DNA of 64,000 nt from Burkholderia sp. 8Y (GCF_902506145.1 NZ_LR733520.1:2401476-2465475), one strand, 5' to 3'. Positions 1-10,779 are shown, numbered from the stretch's first letter. Numbers and translations: made by a program. Notes: generated from the letters alone by a model not told the origin.

Positions 1-46
1 CTGACTTCCGCTCATGGAAGCAACCGACCCACGCCGAGGCGAGCGC

Positions 47-802
47 TTGATTCTTTACGAGTATCCCTTCAACGAGCGGATTCGGACGCTGCTGCGCCTC
101 GAAGACTTGTTCGAGCGCTTCACGTTCTTCCTCACGCAGGAAGATCCCCGGGAACATCACGTTGCGCTCACCACGCTCTTCGAGATCGCGGAAGTCGCGG
201 GGCGTACTGACCTCAAAGCCGATCTGATGAAGGAACTGGAACGGCAGCGGCAGACGCTGGCGCCGTTTCGCGGCAATCCGGGCATCGAGCAGGATGCCCT
301 CGAAGCCGTTCTCGGCGAGATCGAGCAGACACTTGCCGGGCTGACCGACATGCACGGCAAAACCGGTCAGCATCTTGCCGATAACGAATGGCTCGCAAGC
401 ATTCGCAGCCGCACCATCATTCCCGGCGGCACCTGCAAGTTCGACCTGCCGTCGTATTACGCATGGCAGCAGTTGCCTGTCGAGGAGCGGCGTCAGGACA
501 TCGCCAAATGGGTCATGCCGATGCTCGCCCTGCGCGACGCCGCCGCTATCGTGCTACGGCTCGCGCGAGAATCCGGTCAGGCGTCGAAGGTCATGGCCAT
601 GCAGGGCAGCTATCAGCAGATGCTGTCCGGCCGTACCTATCAGTTGATGCAGGTGCGCGTGTCGCCGGAAGTGCGTGTCATTCCCGAGGCGAGCGCCAAC
701 AAGTACATGCTGTGGGTGCGCTTCACGGTGCAGGACGGCGACCTGAAACCGCGCGCCGTCGATGTCGACGTGCCGTTTCATCTGACGCTTTGCAGTCTTT
801 GA
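47..802 (+). CDS. zapD: Cell division protein ZapD, Z-ring associated
   Basis: ZapD binds the C-terminal tail of FtsZ and bundles protofilaments at mid-cell. The product is almost wholly helical and charged, as expected for the YacF/DUF1342 family, and opens with the family-typical stretch [21 protein letters not shown] chose the TTG at 47, which gives 251 residues and starts at the conserved N-terminus, with a purine-rich GAGGCGAG just upstream. An in-frame ATG at 14 would add 11 residues ([11 protein letters not shown]) that do not look conserved. It sits just before yacG, the usual coaE-zapD-yacG context of betaproteobacteria; coaE would lie left of the window. Confidence 0.93.
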   Translation: MILYEYPFNERIRTLLRLEDLFERFTFFLTQEDPREHHVALTTLFEIAEVAGRTDLKADLMKELERQRQTLAPFRGNPGIEQDALEAVLGEIEQTLAGLTDMHGKTGQHLADNEWLASIRSRTIIPGGTCKFDLPSYYAWQQLPVEERRQDIAKWVMPMLALRDAAAIVLRLARESGQASKVMAMQGSYQQMLSGRTYQLMQVRVSPEVRVIPEASANKYMLWVRFTVQDGDLKPRAVDVDVPFHLTLCSL

Positions 803-871
803 ACCACGCGGTTTGGCCTTATATGATCGAATGTCGATCAACGCTGGCTCAATTCAGAACGTCTCACCGTC

Positions 872-1063
872 ATGATCACTGTCGTCAAATGCCCGACCTG
901 CGAGAAAGAAGTGCGCTGGGTCCCGGAAAACCGCTTCCGTCCGTTCTGCTCGGAGCGGTGCAAACAAATCGATCTGGGCGCCTGGGCGACCGAAAAGTAT
1001 CGTATCTCGGGCAATTCTCAGGAAACGCCGCCGGACGACGATTCGCACGGCGGTCTCAACTAA
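872..1063 (+). CDS. yacG: DNA gyrase inhibitor YacG, zinc-binding
   Basis: This 63-residue protein has the YacG zinc site: CPTC near residues 8-11 and CSERCK near residues 28-33, followed by the family motif [13 protein letters not shown]. In E. coli YacG binds the GyrB C-terminal domain and blocks DNA binding by gyrase. It lies 69 bases after zapD on the same strand, the conserved pairing. The acidic, Asp-rich tail is typical of the family. The ATG at 872 starts immediately at the conserved region. Confidence 0.93.
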   Translation: MITVVKCPTCEKEVRWVPENRFRPFCSERCKQIDLGAWATEKYRISGNSQETPPDDDSHGGLN

Positions 1064-1069
1064 CGCGCC

Positions 1070-1510
1070 CTACTGCCGCGCTTCCGCCGCGAGCCACTCC
1101 AGCACGGGAATCGCGGCGGGCAACAGCGGCCCGACTTCCACGGGCAGCGTCTGCCACGCGATAGCCTGTCCTTCGCGGCCGAGCGGCGTGCCGGACCACT
1201 CCCTCACCTTGCAGAAAAAGAGCCGCACGTATGCGTGCGGATAGTCGTGTTCCAGCGTGCGCCAGCGTTCGCACGCGATCACGTCGATACCCAGTTCCTC
1301 GTGCAATTCGCGCCCGAGCGCGGCTTCGACGCTTTCGCCCGGTTCCAGCTTGCCGCCCGGAAACTCCCAGTAGCCCTCGTAAGGCTTGCCTTCGGGCCGC
1401 TGCGCGAGCAGATAACGGCCATCGGGCTGCACCATCACGCCGACTGCGACTTCGGTCACGTTGCGGCCATCGGGAGCGAGATCGCTCGAAACGTCCAACG
1501 CGCCGCTCAT
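1070..1510 (-). CDS. mutT: 8-oxo-dGTP diphosphatase, MutT/Nudix family
   Basis: This Nudix hydrolase of 146 residues removes oxidised GTP/dGTP from the nucleotide pool. The Nudix box is clear: GGKLEPGES followed by ALGRELHEELGI, giving the GX5EX7REUXEEXGU pattern. I chose the ATG at 1510 (MSGALDV) because it overlaps the stop of the upstream ATPase gene in an ATGA (1507-1510), which points to translational coupling. A start at 1546 would extend well inside the upstream gene. Its 3' end faces yacG with only 6 bases between, so the two transcripts converge. Confidence 0.9.
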   Translation of the reverse strand: MSGALDVSSDLAPDGRNVTEVAVGVMVQPDGRYLLAQRPEGKPYEGYWEFPGGKLEPGESVEAALGRELHEELGIDVIACERWRTLEHDYPHAYVRLFFCKVREWSGTPLGREGQAIAWQTLPVEVGPLLPAAIPVLEWLAAEARQ

Positions 1511-2376
1511 TGCTTGCGGCCCGACCAGTCGCGTGCGAACTGCCACGCCACGCGGCCCGAGCGCGATCCGCGCTCCAGCGCCCAGACGAGCGCATCGCCA
1601 CGAGCGGCTTCGATCTCGCTGGCGTCGCAGCCGAAATGCTGGAGCCAGTGCCCGACGATCGACAGATAGTCGTCCTGCTTGAACGGATAGAAGCTGACCC
1701 AGAGCCCGAAGCGTTCGGATAGCGAAATCTTCTCCTCGACCACTTCGCCGGGATGAATCTCGCCGTCCGACGTGTGCTTGTAGGTCTCGTTGTCGCTCAT
1801 GTACTCGGGCAACAGATGCCGGCGGTTCGACGTCGCGTAGATCAGCACGTTGTCCGACTGCGCGGCGACCGACCCGTCCAGCGCCACTTTCAGCGCCTTA
1901 TAGCCCGATTCGCCTTCTTCGAACGACAGATCGTCGCAGAACACGATGAAACGCTCCGGCCGCGTCGAGATGAGATCGACGATATCGCCGAGATCGTGCA
2001 GATCGTCCTTGTCGACTTCGATCAGGCGCAGGCCGTCCTTCGCGTACGCATTGAGGCACGCCTTGATGAGCGACGACTTGCCCGTGCCGCGCGCGCCCGT
2101 GAGCAGCACGTTGTTGGCCGGCAGCGTATTCACGAACTGCCGCGTGTTCTGCTCGATGAGCGCCTTCTGGCGATCGATGTTCTGCAAGTCGCCGAGCGAA
2201 ATCTGCGAGATGGCCGGCACCGGCTGCAAAAAGCCGCGCCCCTGCCGCTTGCGCCAGCGAAACGCAACCGCCGATTCCCAGTCGATTTCCGGCGTGGCCG
2301 GCGGCAGCATCCCTTCGATGCGCGCCAGCACCGCTTCGGCGCGCGTGAGAAATTGTTCGAGTTTGTCCATGTTCAT
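1507..2376 (-). CDS. DUF815-family AAA+ ATPase
   Basis: This 289-residue ATP-binding protein has a clear P-loop, LLTGARGTGKSSL, near residue 90, and an acidic Walker B-like segment, FIVFCDDLSF. It matches the DUF815 group of uncharacterised AAA ATPases that sits next to mutT and argJ in Burkholderiaceae. Its substrate is unknown. Start at 2376 (MNMDK) or 2370 (MDKLEQF); both are possible. It overlaps mutT by 4 bases and lies 26 bases after argJ, so argJ-ATPase-mutT are probably one transcript. Confidence 0.85.
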   Translation of the reverse strand: MNMDKLEQFLTRAEAVLARIEGMLPPATPEIDWESAVAFRWRKRQGRGFLQPVPAISQISLGDLQNIDRQKALIEQNTRQFVNTLPANNVLLTGARGTGKSSLIKACLNAYAKDGLRLIEVDKDDLHDLGDIVDLISTRPERFIVFCDDLSFEEGESGYKALKVALDGSVAAQSDNVLIYATSNRRHLLPEYMSDNETYKHTSDGEIHPGEVVEEKISLSERFGLWVSFYPFKQDDYLSIVGHWLQHFGCDASEIEAARGDALVWALERGSRSGRVAWQFARDWSGRKQ

Positions 2377-2402
2377 TTCTATGCGCGCCGATGAAACGCG
2401 CT

Positions 2403-3644
2403 CTACGAGCGGTAATCCGCGTTGATGCTCACGTATTCGTGCGAGAGGTCGCAGGTCCAGACGGTCGCCTGTTGCTGGCCGCGGCCGAGCACCACGCGAA
2501 TGGCGATCTCGCTCTTCTTCATCACGCGCTGGCCGTCTTCCTCGCGGTAGTCGGGATTGCGCCCGCCCGCCTTCGCGACGAGCACGTCGTCGAGATACAG
2601 GTCGATCTTGCCGACATCCAGATCCGTCACGCCCGCATAGCCGATGGCGGCGAGAATCCGGCCCAGGTTCGGGTCCGACGCGTAGAACGCCGTCTTCACG
2701 AGCGGCGAATGACCGATTGCATAGGCAATCTGGCGGCATTCGGCGACGTCCTTGCCGCCTTCGACCGTGATGGTCATGAACTTGGTCGCGCCTTCGCCGT
2801 CGCGCACGATCAGTTGCGCGAGTTCCTGTGCCACGGACGTGACCGCGTCGCGCAACGCGGCGTAAGCGGGCGAATCGGTGGACGTGATCGCGGGCAGGCT
2901 CGACTTGCCCGACGCGATGAGAATGAACGAATCGTTGGTCGAGGTATCGCCGTCGATGGTGATGCAGTTGAACGAACGATCCGCCACGTGCTTCACCAGT
3001 TCGTCGAGCACCGGCTGCGCGACGGCGGCATCGAACGCGAGAAAGCCGAGCATCGTCGCCATGTTCGGCTTGATCATGCCCGCGCCCTTGCTGATGCCGG
3101 ACAGCGTGACCGTGTGGCCGTCGATTTGCACCTGACGCGACGCGGCTTTCGGCAGCGTGTCGGTGGTCATGATGGCTTGCGCGGCGTCGAACCAGTGCGC
3201 CGCCTGTTGATTCGCGAGCGCGGCGGGCAATCCCGCTTTCAGACGGTCGATGGGCAGCGGTTCGAGAATCACGCCCGTCGAGAAGGGCAAAATCTGCTGC
3301 GGCTCGACGCCCGCGAGACGCGCGAGTTCCGCGCAGGTTTCGCGCGCGTGCGCCATGCCCGGCTCGCCGGTGCCGGCATTCGCGTTGCCCGTGTTCACCA
3401 CCAGCGCGCGAATCTCCTTGCCGCCCGCCCGGACCGCGTCCAGATGCTCGCGGCACACCGTGACGGGCGCCGCGCAGAAGCGGTTTTGCGTGAACACGCC
3501 GGCGACGGTCGCGCCTTCATCGACGCGAATCACGAGCACGTCCTTGCGATTCGGCTTGCGGATATTCGCTTCGGCCCAGCCTAGCGTGACGCCTGTGACC
3601 GGATGAAGCGCGGCGGGATCGATCGAGGGGAAGTTGACAGCCAT
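2403..3644 (-). CDS. argJ: Bifunctional ornithine acetyltransferase / N-acetylglutamate synthase ArgJ
   Basis: ArgJ transfers acetyl from N-acetylornithine to glutamate (cyclic arginine pathway) and may also make N-acetylglutamate from acetyl-CoA. The proenzyme cuts itself before a Thr; the site is visible as [10 protein letters not shown] (T is the nucleophile), preceded by the KGAGMI motif. The length from ATG 3644 (MAVNFPSI) is 413 residues, normal for the family. An upstream in-frame ATG at 3683 adds only a poorly conserved leader. It lies downstream of secA on the same strand, separated by 187 bases. Confidence 0.95.
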   Translation of the reverse strand: MAVNFPSIDPAALHPVTGVTLGWAEANIRKPNRKDVLVIRVDEGATVAGVFTQNRFCAAPVTVCREHLDAVRAGGKEIRALVVNTGNANAGTGEPGMAHARETCAELARLAGVEPQQILPFSTGVILEPLPIDRLKAGLPAALANQQAAHWFDAAQAIMTTDTLPKAASRQVQIDGHTVTLSGISKGAGMIKPNMATMLGFLAFDAAVAQPVLDELVKHVADRSFNCITIDGDTSTNDSFILIASGKSSLPAITSTDSPAYAALRDAVTSVAQELAQLIVRDGEGATKFMTITVEGGKDVAECRQIAYAIGHSPLVKTAFYASDPNLGRILAAIGYAGVTDLDVGKIDLYLDDVLVAKAGGRNPDYREEDGQRVMKKSEIAIRVVLGRGQQQATVWTCDLSHEYVSINADYRS

Positions 3645-3784
3645 GTTCGCGACTCGCTGAAGGTGGCGAGTGCCGGCTCGCATGCGCCGGCACGCTGTGA
3701 AAGACTGACGCCGCCCGGCAGGCCGGGAGCGCCGTGAAACGCCGGGCGCGCAGCGCAGCGCGTGCCCGGTTCCGCAAAGACAAA

Positions 3785-3802
3785 CGACGCATTGCTGCGT
3801 CG
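3785..3802 (-). terminator. Short hairpin after secA, weak terminator candidate
   Basis: A perfect 7-bp stem (CGACGCA / TGCGTCG) with a 4-base loop lies 30 bases past the secA stop. On the minus strand it is followed by GTTTGTCTTT, an interrupted T tract, so at best it is a weak intrinsic terminator between secA and argJ. Confidence 0.4.
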
Positions 3803-3831
3803 CTTGCCTCGTTTGTCGATCGGACAGTTCG

Positions 3832-6645
3832 TTATACGAGCTTGCCGTGACAGTTCTTGTACTTCTTGCCGCTGCCGCACGGACACGGGTCGTTGCGGCC
3901 GACCTTCGGCACGTCGTCGGCGGGGCGCGTCGCGACGGTGATGTCGTCGCCGCCGGCCATCGCCTGGCTGATCATCTGCGCGGTGGCCGTCGCTGCCGCT
4001 GCCGCGGGCGCGGCCGGCGCCGCCGCCGCGTTGTAATCCGCGTGCGTGAACGACACGTTCTCGACGTGGCTGCCCTTCTCTTCGTACTGCTCGGCGGCTT
4101 CCTCGAGCTGTTCCGGCGACTGGATCTGCACGTTCATCACGACGCGCGTGACTTCCTGCTTCACCGCGTCGAGCATAGCGGCGAAGAGTTCAAACGCCTC
4201 GCGCTTGTATTCCTGCTTCGGATTCTTCTGCGCGTATCCGCGCAAGTGGATGCCCTGACGCAGATGATCCAGCGCCGCCAGATGCTCGCGCCAGCGGCTG
4301 TCGAGCGTCTGCAGCATGATCGAACGCTCGAACGCGCTGAACGACTCACGGCCCACGAGCGCAACCTTCGCCTCGTACGCTTCGTCTGCGGCGGCCAGCA
4401 CCGCTTCGGAGATTTCCTCGGCGTCGATCGAATTCGACTCGTTGATCATCTCCTGAATGGCGAGATCGAGCGACCACTCGTTGCGCAGCACTTCTTCGAG
4501 CTCGGGCGCGTCCCATTGCTCTTCGATGCTGCCCGCCGGAACGAACGTGCGCACGAGATCCGTGATCACGCTGTGACGCATGGCCGCGATCGTTTCCTGC
4601 ACGTCGTTGGCTTCGAGCAGTTCGTTGCGCTGCTGATAGATGACCTTGCGCTGATCGTTCGCGACGTCGTCGTATTCGAGCAATTGCTTGCGGATATCGA
4701 AGTTGCGCGCTTCCACCTTGCGCTGCGCGCCTTCGATGGAACGCGTGACCATGCCCGCTTCGATCGGCTCGCCTTCCGGCATCTTCAGCCGGTCCATGAT
4801 GGCGCGCACGCGATCGCCCGCGAAAATGCGCAGAAGCGGATCGTCCAGCGACAGATAGAAGCGCGACGAGCCCGGATCGCCCTGACGCCCCGCGCGGCCG
4901 CGCAACTGGTTGTCGATACGGCGCGACTCGTGGCGCTCGGTGCCGATGATATGCAGCCCGCCCGCCGCCTTCACGTGGTCGTGCAGCGCCTGCCATTCAT
5001 CGTGCAGCTTCTGGATGCGCGCGACTTTCTCGCTCTCGGGAATGGAGAGATCAGCTTCGATGAACGACGCCTGCTTCTCCACGTTGCCGCCGAGCACGAT
5101 GTCCGTGCCGCGGCCCGCCATGTTCGTCGCGATGGTGACGACGCCCGGCCGGCCCGCTTCCGCGACGATCGCCGCTTCGCGTGCGTGCTGCTTCGCGTTG
5201 AGCACTTCGTGCTTGATGCCCGCCTGCGTCAGCATGCCGGACAGCAGTTCGGACGCTTCGATCGACGTCGTGCCGACGAGCGTCGGCTGGCCGCGCTCGA
5301 CGCAATCGCGAATGTCGCGGATGACGGCGTCGTAACGTTCCTTCGATGTCTTGTAGATCTGATCCTGCTTGTCGACGCGCTTCGGCGGACGGTTCGTCGG
5401 AATCACGACCGTCTCCAAGCCGTAGATTTCCTGAAACTCGTACGCTTCCGTGTCCGCCGTGCCGGTCATGCCGGACAGCTTCGCGTACATGCGGAAATAG
5501 TTTTGCAGCGTGATAGAGGCGAGCGTCTGGTTCTCGGCCTGAATCTGCACGTGCTCTTTGGCTTCGACGGCCTGATGCAGACCGTCGGACCAGCGGCGGC
5601 CGGTCATCATGCGGCCGGTGAATTCGTCGACGATCACGACTTCGCCGTTCTGCACCACGTAATGCTGATCGCGATGGAAAAGCGTATGCGCGCGCAGCGC
5701 GGCATAGATGTGGTGCATCAGCGTGATGTTCTGCGGCGCGTACAGGCTCTCGCCCTCGCCGATCAGACCCCACTCGGCGAGCAGGCGCTCGGCCTTCTCG
5801 TGACCCGATTCGGTGAGGAACACCTGACGCGCTTTCTCGTCGAGCGTGTAGTCGCCCGGCTTTTCGACGCCCGTGCCGTCCGCCTTTTCCTCGCCGATCT
5901 GCAGTTCGAGCAGCGGCGGCAGCGCGTTCATGCGCACGTAGAGTTCGGTGTGGTCTTCCGCCTGACCGGAGATGATGAGCGGCGTACGCGCTTCGTCGAT
6001 CAGAATGGAGTCCACTTCGTCGACGATGGCGAAGTTGAGCGGCCGCTGCACGCGCGCGTCGGTCTCGTAGACCATGTTGTCGCGCAGATAGTCGAAGCCG
6101 AACTCGTTGTTCGTGCCGTACGTGATGTCCGCCGCGTACGCCTCCTGCTTCTGCGAGTGCTCCATCTGCGACAGATTCACGCCGCACGACAGCCCGAGGA
6201 AATTGTAGAGGCGCGCCATCCACTCGGCGTCGCGCTGGGCGAGGTAGTCGTTCACCGTCACCACATGCACGCCGCGGCCCGACAGCGCGTTCAGATACGC
6301 GGCGAGCGTGGCGACGAGCGTCTTGCCCTCGCCGGTACGCATTTCCGCGATCTTGCCGTAATGCAGAACCATGCCGCCGATCAACTGGACGTCGAAGTGG
6401 CGCATTTTCAGCACGCGCCGGCTCGCCTCGCGGCAGACGGCGAACGCCTCCGGAAGTATCACGTCGAGCGATTCGCCGCCCGCGACGCGCTTGCGGAATT
6501 CGTCCGTCTTCGCGCGCAACTGATCGTCCGAATATTTCTCGACGGTCGGCTCGAGGGCATTGATCGCCACAACGGTCTTTTGGTACTGCTTGACCAGCCG
6601 CTGATTGCGGCTGCCAAAAATCTTCTGAAGGAAACCGGTCGTCAT
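3832..6645 (-). CDS. secA: Protein translocase ATPase subunit SecA
   Basis: SecA is the motor that pushes preproteins through SecYEG. At 937 residues it is full length. Visible elements include the Walker A motif MRTGEGKTL near residue 105, the Walker B sequence VDEVD near residue 210, the motif [10 protein letters not shown] in the second nucleotide-binding domain, and [17 protein letters not shown]. The C-terminal zinc finger [13 protein letters not shown] (C921, C923, C932, H933) binds SecB and lipids and follows an Ala/Pro-rich linker. The gene is divergent from the DciA-like gene, with 297 bases between them. Confidence 0.98.
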   Translation of the reverse strand: MTTGFLQKIFGSRNQRLVKQYQKTVVAINALEPTVEKYSDDQLRAKTDEFRKRVAGGESLDVILPEAFAVCREASRRVLKMRHFDVQLIGGMVLHYGKIAEMRTGEGKTLVATLAAYLNALSGRGVHVVTVNDYLAQRDAEWMARLYNFLGLSCGVNLSQMEHSQKQEAYAADITYGTNNEFGFDYLRDNMVYETDARVQRPLNFAIVDEVDSILIDEARTPLIISGQAEDHTELYVRMNALPPLLELQIGEEKADGTGVEKPGDYTLDEKARQVFLTESGHEKAERLLAEWGLIGEGESLYAPQNITLMHHIYAALRAHTLFHRDQHYVVQNGEVVIVDEFTGRMMTGRRWSDGLHQAVEAKEHVQIQAENQTLASITLQNYFRMYAKLSGMTGTADTEAYEFQEIYGLETVVIPTNRPPKRVDKQDQIYKTSKERYDAVIRDIRDCVERGQPTLVGTTSIEASELLSGMLTQAGIKHEVLNAKQHAREAAIVAEAGRPGVVTIATNMAGRGTDIVLGGNVEKQASFIEADLSIPESEKVARIQKLHDEWQALHDHVKAAGGLHIIGTERHESRRIDNQLRGRAGRQGDPGSSRFYLSLDDPLLRIFAGDRVRAIMDRLKMPEGEPIEAGMVTRSIEGAQRKVEARNFDIRKQLLEYDDVANDQRKVIYQQRNELLEANDVQETIAAMRHSVITDLVRTFVPAGSIEEQWDAPELEEVLRNEWSLDLAIQEMINESNSIDAEEISEAVLAAADEAYEAKVALVGRESFSAFERSIMLQTLDSRWREHLAALDHLRQGIHLRGYAQKNPKQEYKREAFELFAAMLDAVKQEVTRVVMNVQIQSPEQLEEAAEQYEEKGSHVENVSFTHADYNAAAAPAAPAAAAATATAQMISQAMAGGDDITVATRPADDVPKVGRNDPCPCGSGKKYKNCHGKLV

Positions 6646-6942
6646 TGGATCAGTGTCTGCGTCGCGGCTTCGGACGGGCGCGTGTGCCAGCTACGGCTAG
6701 CTGCGTCCGGGCTCGGAAAACCTCGGCGACTTAAGTCCATTGGGTGAAATTCGAATCGGGAATTTTAGCACGCGAGTCAAGCACATCCTGCGTCGGCGTG
6801 GGCGCGCGGGCGTCGGCGCGACGCGACAGTCAACCCGTTGAAAGCTTGGCCGCGCGGGCTTTCGCGGCGGGCGTTCGCGCGAAGCGGGTGGCAGGCTCGC
6901 GGTACAATCGAGCGGTCGCATCAGACGTCCGCTGATTAAAAA

Positions 6943-7437
6943 ATGAGCCGCTTTTCTACAAATTCAAGGTCTGCGCCGAGGCGGTTCGATCCGCGCCGGC
7001 CGCAAGCCCTAGCCGACGTGCTCGATCGCACCGATGCGTTTCGCGCGCTGCGCGCGGGCGTCGAGCAAGTGGCGGCGTTGCAGCGCGATTTGGCCGCGCT
7101 CTTGCCCGACTATCTCGCGGCCAACGTGGAGCCCGGCTTCATCAAGGACGGCGTGCTCGCGCTTTTCGCCGCGCACAACGCGCTGGCGGCGCGCTTGCGA
7201 CACATCGAGCCGCGGCTCCTGTCGGATCTCCAGCAGCGCGGCTGGGCGGTCGATTCGCTCAGGATTCGCGTGCGTCCGCAATCGATGAAGGAAGCGCCGC
7301 CGCCGAAACAGGCGCGCATGTCGGCGGCCGGCGCCTCGGCGCTGCACGATCTTGCGGAGACGCTCGCGCCCTCGCCGCTACAGGAGGCGCTCGCGCGCAT
7401 GGCGGCGCGTCACCAGGGGCGCGGGCAAAAAAAATGA
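6943..7437 (+). CDS. DciA-like DUF721 protein
   Basis: This 164-residue protein matches the DUF721 family. DciA is the replicative helicase loader/operator that serves bacteria lacking DnaC. The core FRALRAGVEQVAALQRDLAALLP and the later LLSDLQQRGWAVDSLRIRVRP follow the family layout; the N-terminus is basic and disordered. The gene lies between secA and lpxC, a placement often seen for DUF721. A TACAAT hexamer at about 6903 may be its -10 box; there is no clear Shine-Dalgarno before ATG 6943. Assignment to a helicase-loading function is by family only. Confidence 0.75.
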   Translation: MSRFSTNSRSAPRRFDPRRPQALADVLDRTDAFRALRAGVEQVAALQRDLAALLPDYLAANVEPGFIKDGVLALFAAHNALAARLRHIEPRLLSDLQQRGWAVDSLRIRVRPQSMKEAPPPKQARMSAAGASALHDLAETLAPSPLQEALARMAARHQGRGQKK

Positions 7438-7459
7438 GCGGCGCTTTCGCTGCCGCTCA
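7427..7459 (-). terminator. lpxC intrinsic terminator overlapping the dciA-like stop codon
   Basis: TGAGCGGC (7435-7442) pairs with GCCGCTCA (7452-7459) around a 9-base loop. On the minus strand the stem is followed by eight Ts (complement of 7427-7434), the classic intrinsic terminator for lpxC. The same bases encode the Lys-Lys end and TGA stop of the convergent DUF721 gene. Confidence 0.8.
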
Positions 7460-7486
7460 CCTTCTCGTCCCGCTGTGTGCCGATGA

Positions 7487-8404
7487 TCAGGCAAACGCCG
7501 TCTGCGTATCGAACGCGAAACCGCGCGGCGCTTTCTGCGTGTCGTCGAACGTGACGATCTCAAAAGCCTCTTCGTTCGCGAGCAGCTCGCGCAGCAGCAT
7601 GTTGTTCATGGCGTGACCGCCCTTGTACGCGGTGTACGACGCGAGCAGCGGATGACCCACGACGTACAGATCGCCGATGGCGTCGAGCATCTTGTGCTTC
7701 ACGAACTCGTCGTCGTAGCGCAGGCCGTCGTTGTTCAGAATGCGGTATTCGTCGAGCACGATGGCGTTGTCCATGCTGCCGCCGCGCGCCAGACCCAGCT
7801 CGCGCATCATTTCGACTTCATGCGCGAAACCGAACGTGCGAGCGCGCGCAATCTCACGCACATACGACGTCGTCGCGAAATCGACTTCCAGCGCCTGCCC
7901 CGTCTTGTCGACGGCGGGATGGCGGAAATCGATCGTGAAGCTCAGCTTGAAGCCGAAATACGGCTCGAGGCGCGCGAACTTGTCGCCATCGCGCACTTCG
8001 ACGGGCTTCGTCACCTTGATGAATTTCTTCGGCGCGTTCTGCTCTTCGATGCCGGCCGACTGAATCAGGAAGACGAATGAAGCGGCGCTGCCGTCCATGA
8101 TCGGGATTTCCTCGGCGGTCACATCGACGTACAGATTATCGATGCCCAGCCCCGCGCACGCCGACATCAGATGCTCGATGGTCGACACGCGCGCGCCGTC
8201 CTTCTGCAACACGGACGCGAGGCGGGTGTCGCCGATCGACATGGCGGACGCGGGAATATCGACCGGCTGCGGCAGGTCGATGCGAGAAAACACGATGCCC
8301 GTTCCAACCGGCGCCGGGCGCAGCGTCAGATCGACCTTGCGGCCCGAATGTAGCCCGATTCCCACGGTTTTGACGACGGTCTTGATTGTTCGCTGCTTCA
8401 ACAT
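7487..8404 (-). CDS. lpxC: UDP-3-O-acyl-N-acetylglucosamine deacetylase LpxC
   Basis: LpxC is the zinc deacetylase that commits UDP-acyl-GlcNAc to lipid A synthesis. It is 305 residues from ATG 8404 (MLKQRTIK), the usual length. The family motif [17 protein letters not shown] carries one zinc His and the catalytic Glu; [18 protein letters not shown] carries the other His/Asp ligands, and GGHAMNN the catalytic His near the C-terminus. It sits downstream of the dcw cluster, separated from ftsZ by the peroxiredoxin gene. A TATACT at about 8472 on the minus strand may be the -10 box of its own promoter; the -35 is poor. Confidence 0.97.
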   Translation of the reverse strand: MLKQRTIKTVVKTVGIGLHSGRKVDLTLRPAPVGTGIVFSRIDLPQPVDIPASAMSIGDTRLASVLQKDGARVSTIEHLMSACAGLGIDNLYVDVTAEEIPIMDGSAASFVFLIQSAGIEEQNAPKKFIKVTKPVEVRDGDKFARLEPYFGFKLSFTIDFRHPAVDKTGQALEVDFATTSYVREIARARTFGFAHEVEMMRELGLARGGSMDNAIVLDEYRILNNDGLRYDDEFVKHKMLDAIGDLYVVGHPLLASYTAYKGGHAMNNMLLRELLANEEAFEIVTFDDTQKAPRGFAFDTQTAFA

Positions 8405-8561
8405 GATTTTTGTCCGATAGCAATTCCCAATAAAGAGAATTAATCGTTTATTGAACTCTAATAGGCCGAAGTATACTCCATTCGGCTCAAGCCGTCCCAA
8501 AGCAGGAGGTATCAACTGTTTCCCTGTGTTACGCCGGGAAACGGGGACAGTCAAGTAGAAC

Positions 8562-8602
8562 GGGCCGATGGCCGGAATGGAGGCATTTCCGGTCATCGGC
8601 CC
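8562..8602 (-). terminator. Long hairpin between peroxiredoxin and lpxC
   Basis: A 16-bp stem (8562-8577 with 8587-8602, one G-U type mismatch) closes a 9-base loop. It lies 66 bases past the peroxiredoxin stop and about 160 bases before lpxC. On the minus strand only a mixed GTTCTACTT follows, so it could be a terminator or a processing/stability hairpin. Confidence 0.5.
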
Positions 8603-8667
8603 CAAGTTGCCGCCGATTGCGAGGGCGTCTGTGAGCGTTGCGCAAAGACAACGCGACGCCGCTGCGA

Positions 8668-9171
8668 TCAGCGCAACGTCGCCAGAATGCTGCGAGCGTC
8701 GCTGACTTCGAACTTTCCGGGCGCTTCGACAGCGAGCGTCTTGACCACGCCGTTGTCGACCACCATCGCGTAACGCTGGGAACGGATTCCCATGCCACGC
8801 TCGGATAAATCCTGATCCAGTCCGAGTGCCTGAGTGAAACGCGCACTGCCGTCCGCCATCATCCTCACCTTGCCCGCGGCTTGGAGATCGCGTCCCCACG
8901 CGTTCATGACGAACGCGTCGTTGACGGAAACGCACCAGATTTCGTCGATGCCCGCGGCCAGGAACTCATCCGCCGCCTCGACATAACCCGGCACGTGTCT
9001 GGCGGAACACGTCGGCGTGAACGCGCCCGGCAATCCGAAGATCACCACGCGCTTGCCGGCGGCCCGCTCGCGCACCGCGAACCCTTTCGGTCCCACGGCG
9101 CAGCCCTCGCTCGCCACTTCGATGAACTCGAAGAGACGCACATCAGGCAACGTTTCACCCACTTCGATCAT
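8668..9171 (-). CDS. Peroxiredoxin, Prx5/AhpE-like redoxin
   Basis: This 167-residue thiol peroxidase reduces hydrogen and alkyl peroxides. The active site is [15 protein letters not shown], with peroxidatic Cys55, the PXXXT/SXXC pattern of the Prx5 group; the family motifs [14 protein letters not shown] and a downstream Arg are present. Two other cysteines (Cys24 and the one in IWCVS) could act in resolution, but the reductant cannot be told from sequence. It is found between ftsZ and lpxC in many Burkholderiales. ATG 9171 gives the normal N-terminus, [15 protein letters not shown]. Confidence 0.9.
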   Translation of the reverse strand: MIEVGETLPDVRLFEFIEVASEGCAVGPKGFAVRERAAGKRVVIFGLPGAFTPTCSARHVPGYVEAADEFLAAGIDEIWCVSVNDAFVMNAWGRDLQAAGKVRMMADGSARFTQALGLDQDLSERGMGIRSQRYAMVVDNGVVKTLAVEAPGKFEVSDARSILATLR

Positions 9172-9438
9172 GCTCGGTCCTTCCCTCGTCAGTGCTCGAA
9201 CACCTTGCGATTGACATCGTCCCGCAGCCTCGCCTCACGTGCATCGGCGATTCAGGCTTCATTTGCTCGTCGGCAAATTCGTGGAGGTCGGCTGGCCACG
9301 GCCTGGCGTCTGATGCTGACGCGGCCTTGGACAGTCGCCCCACGCGAAACCTGCGTCGCCGGTTCACGCCCGGCGCGTCCCTGCGGTGGCTGCACCGCTC
9401 TTACTAGCGAGCTAGCGAGCAACGAGCACCGCGCGACT

Positions 9439-10635
9439 TTAGTCCGCTTGCTTGCGCAGGAACGCCGGGATGTCGTACGTATCGACGCCCTTTTCCTGCA
9501 ATGCCTGCACGTGCGATGCCGCCGTTTCGCGCGTCGAACGCCATACCGCCGGCGTGTCCAGCGAGCCGTAATCCGTTGCCTGACCGTGCTGCGGTGCGTA
9601 CGTGTTGTGCGCCGCGTGCGCGACCGGCTGATTGTCGGTGCCCGTGCGCAGAAGGGTCATCGGCGCTTGCTGCTGCTTCTTGGCTGCGCGGCCGAGTCCG
9701 GTCGCCACCACCGTCACGCGCAGGGCGTCGCCCATTGCGTCGTCGTACACGGCGCCGAAGATCACCGTTGCGTCGTCAGCAGCGTAGCTCTTGATGGTGT
9801 TCATCACTTCGCGCGTTTCCGACAGACGCAGCGAACGGCTCGACGTGATGTTCACCAGCACGCCGCGCGCACCCGACAGATCCACGCCTTCCAGCAGCGG
9901 GCTCGCCACCGCCTGTTCAGCCGCGAGACGCGCGCGATCGACGCCGGCGACCGTCGCCGTGCCCATCATCGCCTTGCCCTGCTCGCCCATCACGGTCTTC
10001 ACGTCTTCGAAGTCGACGTTCACGAGGCCGTCGACGTTGATGATTTCTGCGATGCCCGCGACAGCGTTGTTCAGCACGTCATCCGCGCACTGGAAGCACT
10101 TGTCCATTTCGGCGTCGTCGCCCATCACCTCGAACAGCTTGTCGTTCAGCACGACGATCAGCGAATCGACGTGATCCTCCAGTTGCTGCGAGCCGGCTTC
10201 CGCCACGCGCATGCGGCGGCCGCCTTCGAATTCGAACGGCTTGCTCACGACGCCCACCGTCAGAATGCCCATTTCCTTCGCGATCTGCGCCACCACCGGC
10301 GCCGCGCCCGTGCCCGTGCCGCCACCCATGCCCGCGGTGATGAACACCATGTGCGCGCCGCGCAGTGCATCGGCGACACGCTCGCGCGCGTCTTCAGCCG
10401 CTTCCTTGCCCTTCTCCGGCTTGGCGCCTGCGCCCAGGCCGGTCATGCCCAACTGCAACACATGCGGCGCGCGCGAACGTGCGAGCGCCTGCGCGTCGGT
10501 GTTCATCACGATGAAATCGACGCCCTGCACACCCCGGTTGATCATGTGCTGAACGGCATTGCCGCCCGCACCACCAACTCCGACCACCTTGATGATCGTT
10601 CCGTTGGTTTCCGTTTCCAGCATTTCGAAATCCAT
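9439..10635 (-). CDS. ftsZ: Cell division protein FtsZ
   Basis: FtsZ is the tubulin-like GTPase that forms the Z ring and recruits FtsA and ZapD. The GTP-binding loop GMGGGTGTGAAP lies near residues 105-116 and the T7 synergy loop NVDFEDVKTVM near residue 207. The C-terminus ends in YDIPAFLRKQAD, the conserved peptide bound by FtsA, ZapD and others, after a short variable linker. The length of 398 is normal for the genus. It is the last gene of the dcw operon; the 267 bases between it and the peroxiredoxin show no gene and no clear terminator. Confidence 0.98.
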   Translation of the reverse strand: MDFEMLETETNGTIIKVVGVGGAGGNAVQHMINRGVQGVDFIVMNTDAQALARSRAPHVLQLGMTGLGAGAKPEKGKEAAEDARERVADALRGAHMVFITAGMGGGTGTGAAPVVAQIAKEMGILTVGVVSKPFEFEGGRRMRVAEAGSQQLEDHVDSLIVVLNDKLFEVMGDDAEMDKCFQCADDVLNNAVAGIAEIINVDGLVNVDFEDVKTVMGEQGKAMMGTATVAGVDRARLAAEQAVASPLLEGVDLSGARGVLVNITSSRSLRLSETREVMNTIKSYAADDATVIFGAVYDDAMGDALRVTVVATGLGRAAKKQQQAPMTLLRTGTDNQPVAHAAHNTYAPQHGQATDYGSLDTPAVWRSTRETAASHVQALQEKGVDTYDIPAFLRKQAD

Positions 10636-10779
10636 GTTGCCTCCGTCAAGAATGAAGATCGGCGTTATTCGGAAGAGAGATCGGGCAACCCCTCTCCGCG
10701 CGCTAGCCGCCGGTACCGGCGCGAATTATATTCATTACTTAAATACGTTTGTTTCGTACTGCTCTGTTCCGCGCAAGCT

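Noticed and set aside
3847-6747. Open frame of 966 codons on the plus strand, antisense to secA
   Set aside because: Shadow of secA caused by high GC third positions; Arg/Ala/Val-rich and low complexity, no domain.
9172-9438. Small repeats AGCGAGCTAGCGAGC near 9405 after ftsZ
   Set aside because: Too short and without T tract or ordered spacing to be called a repeat or terminator.
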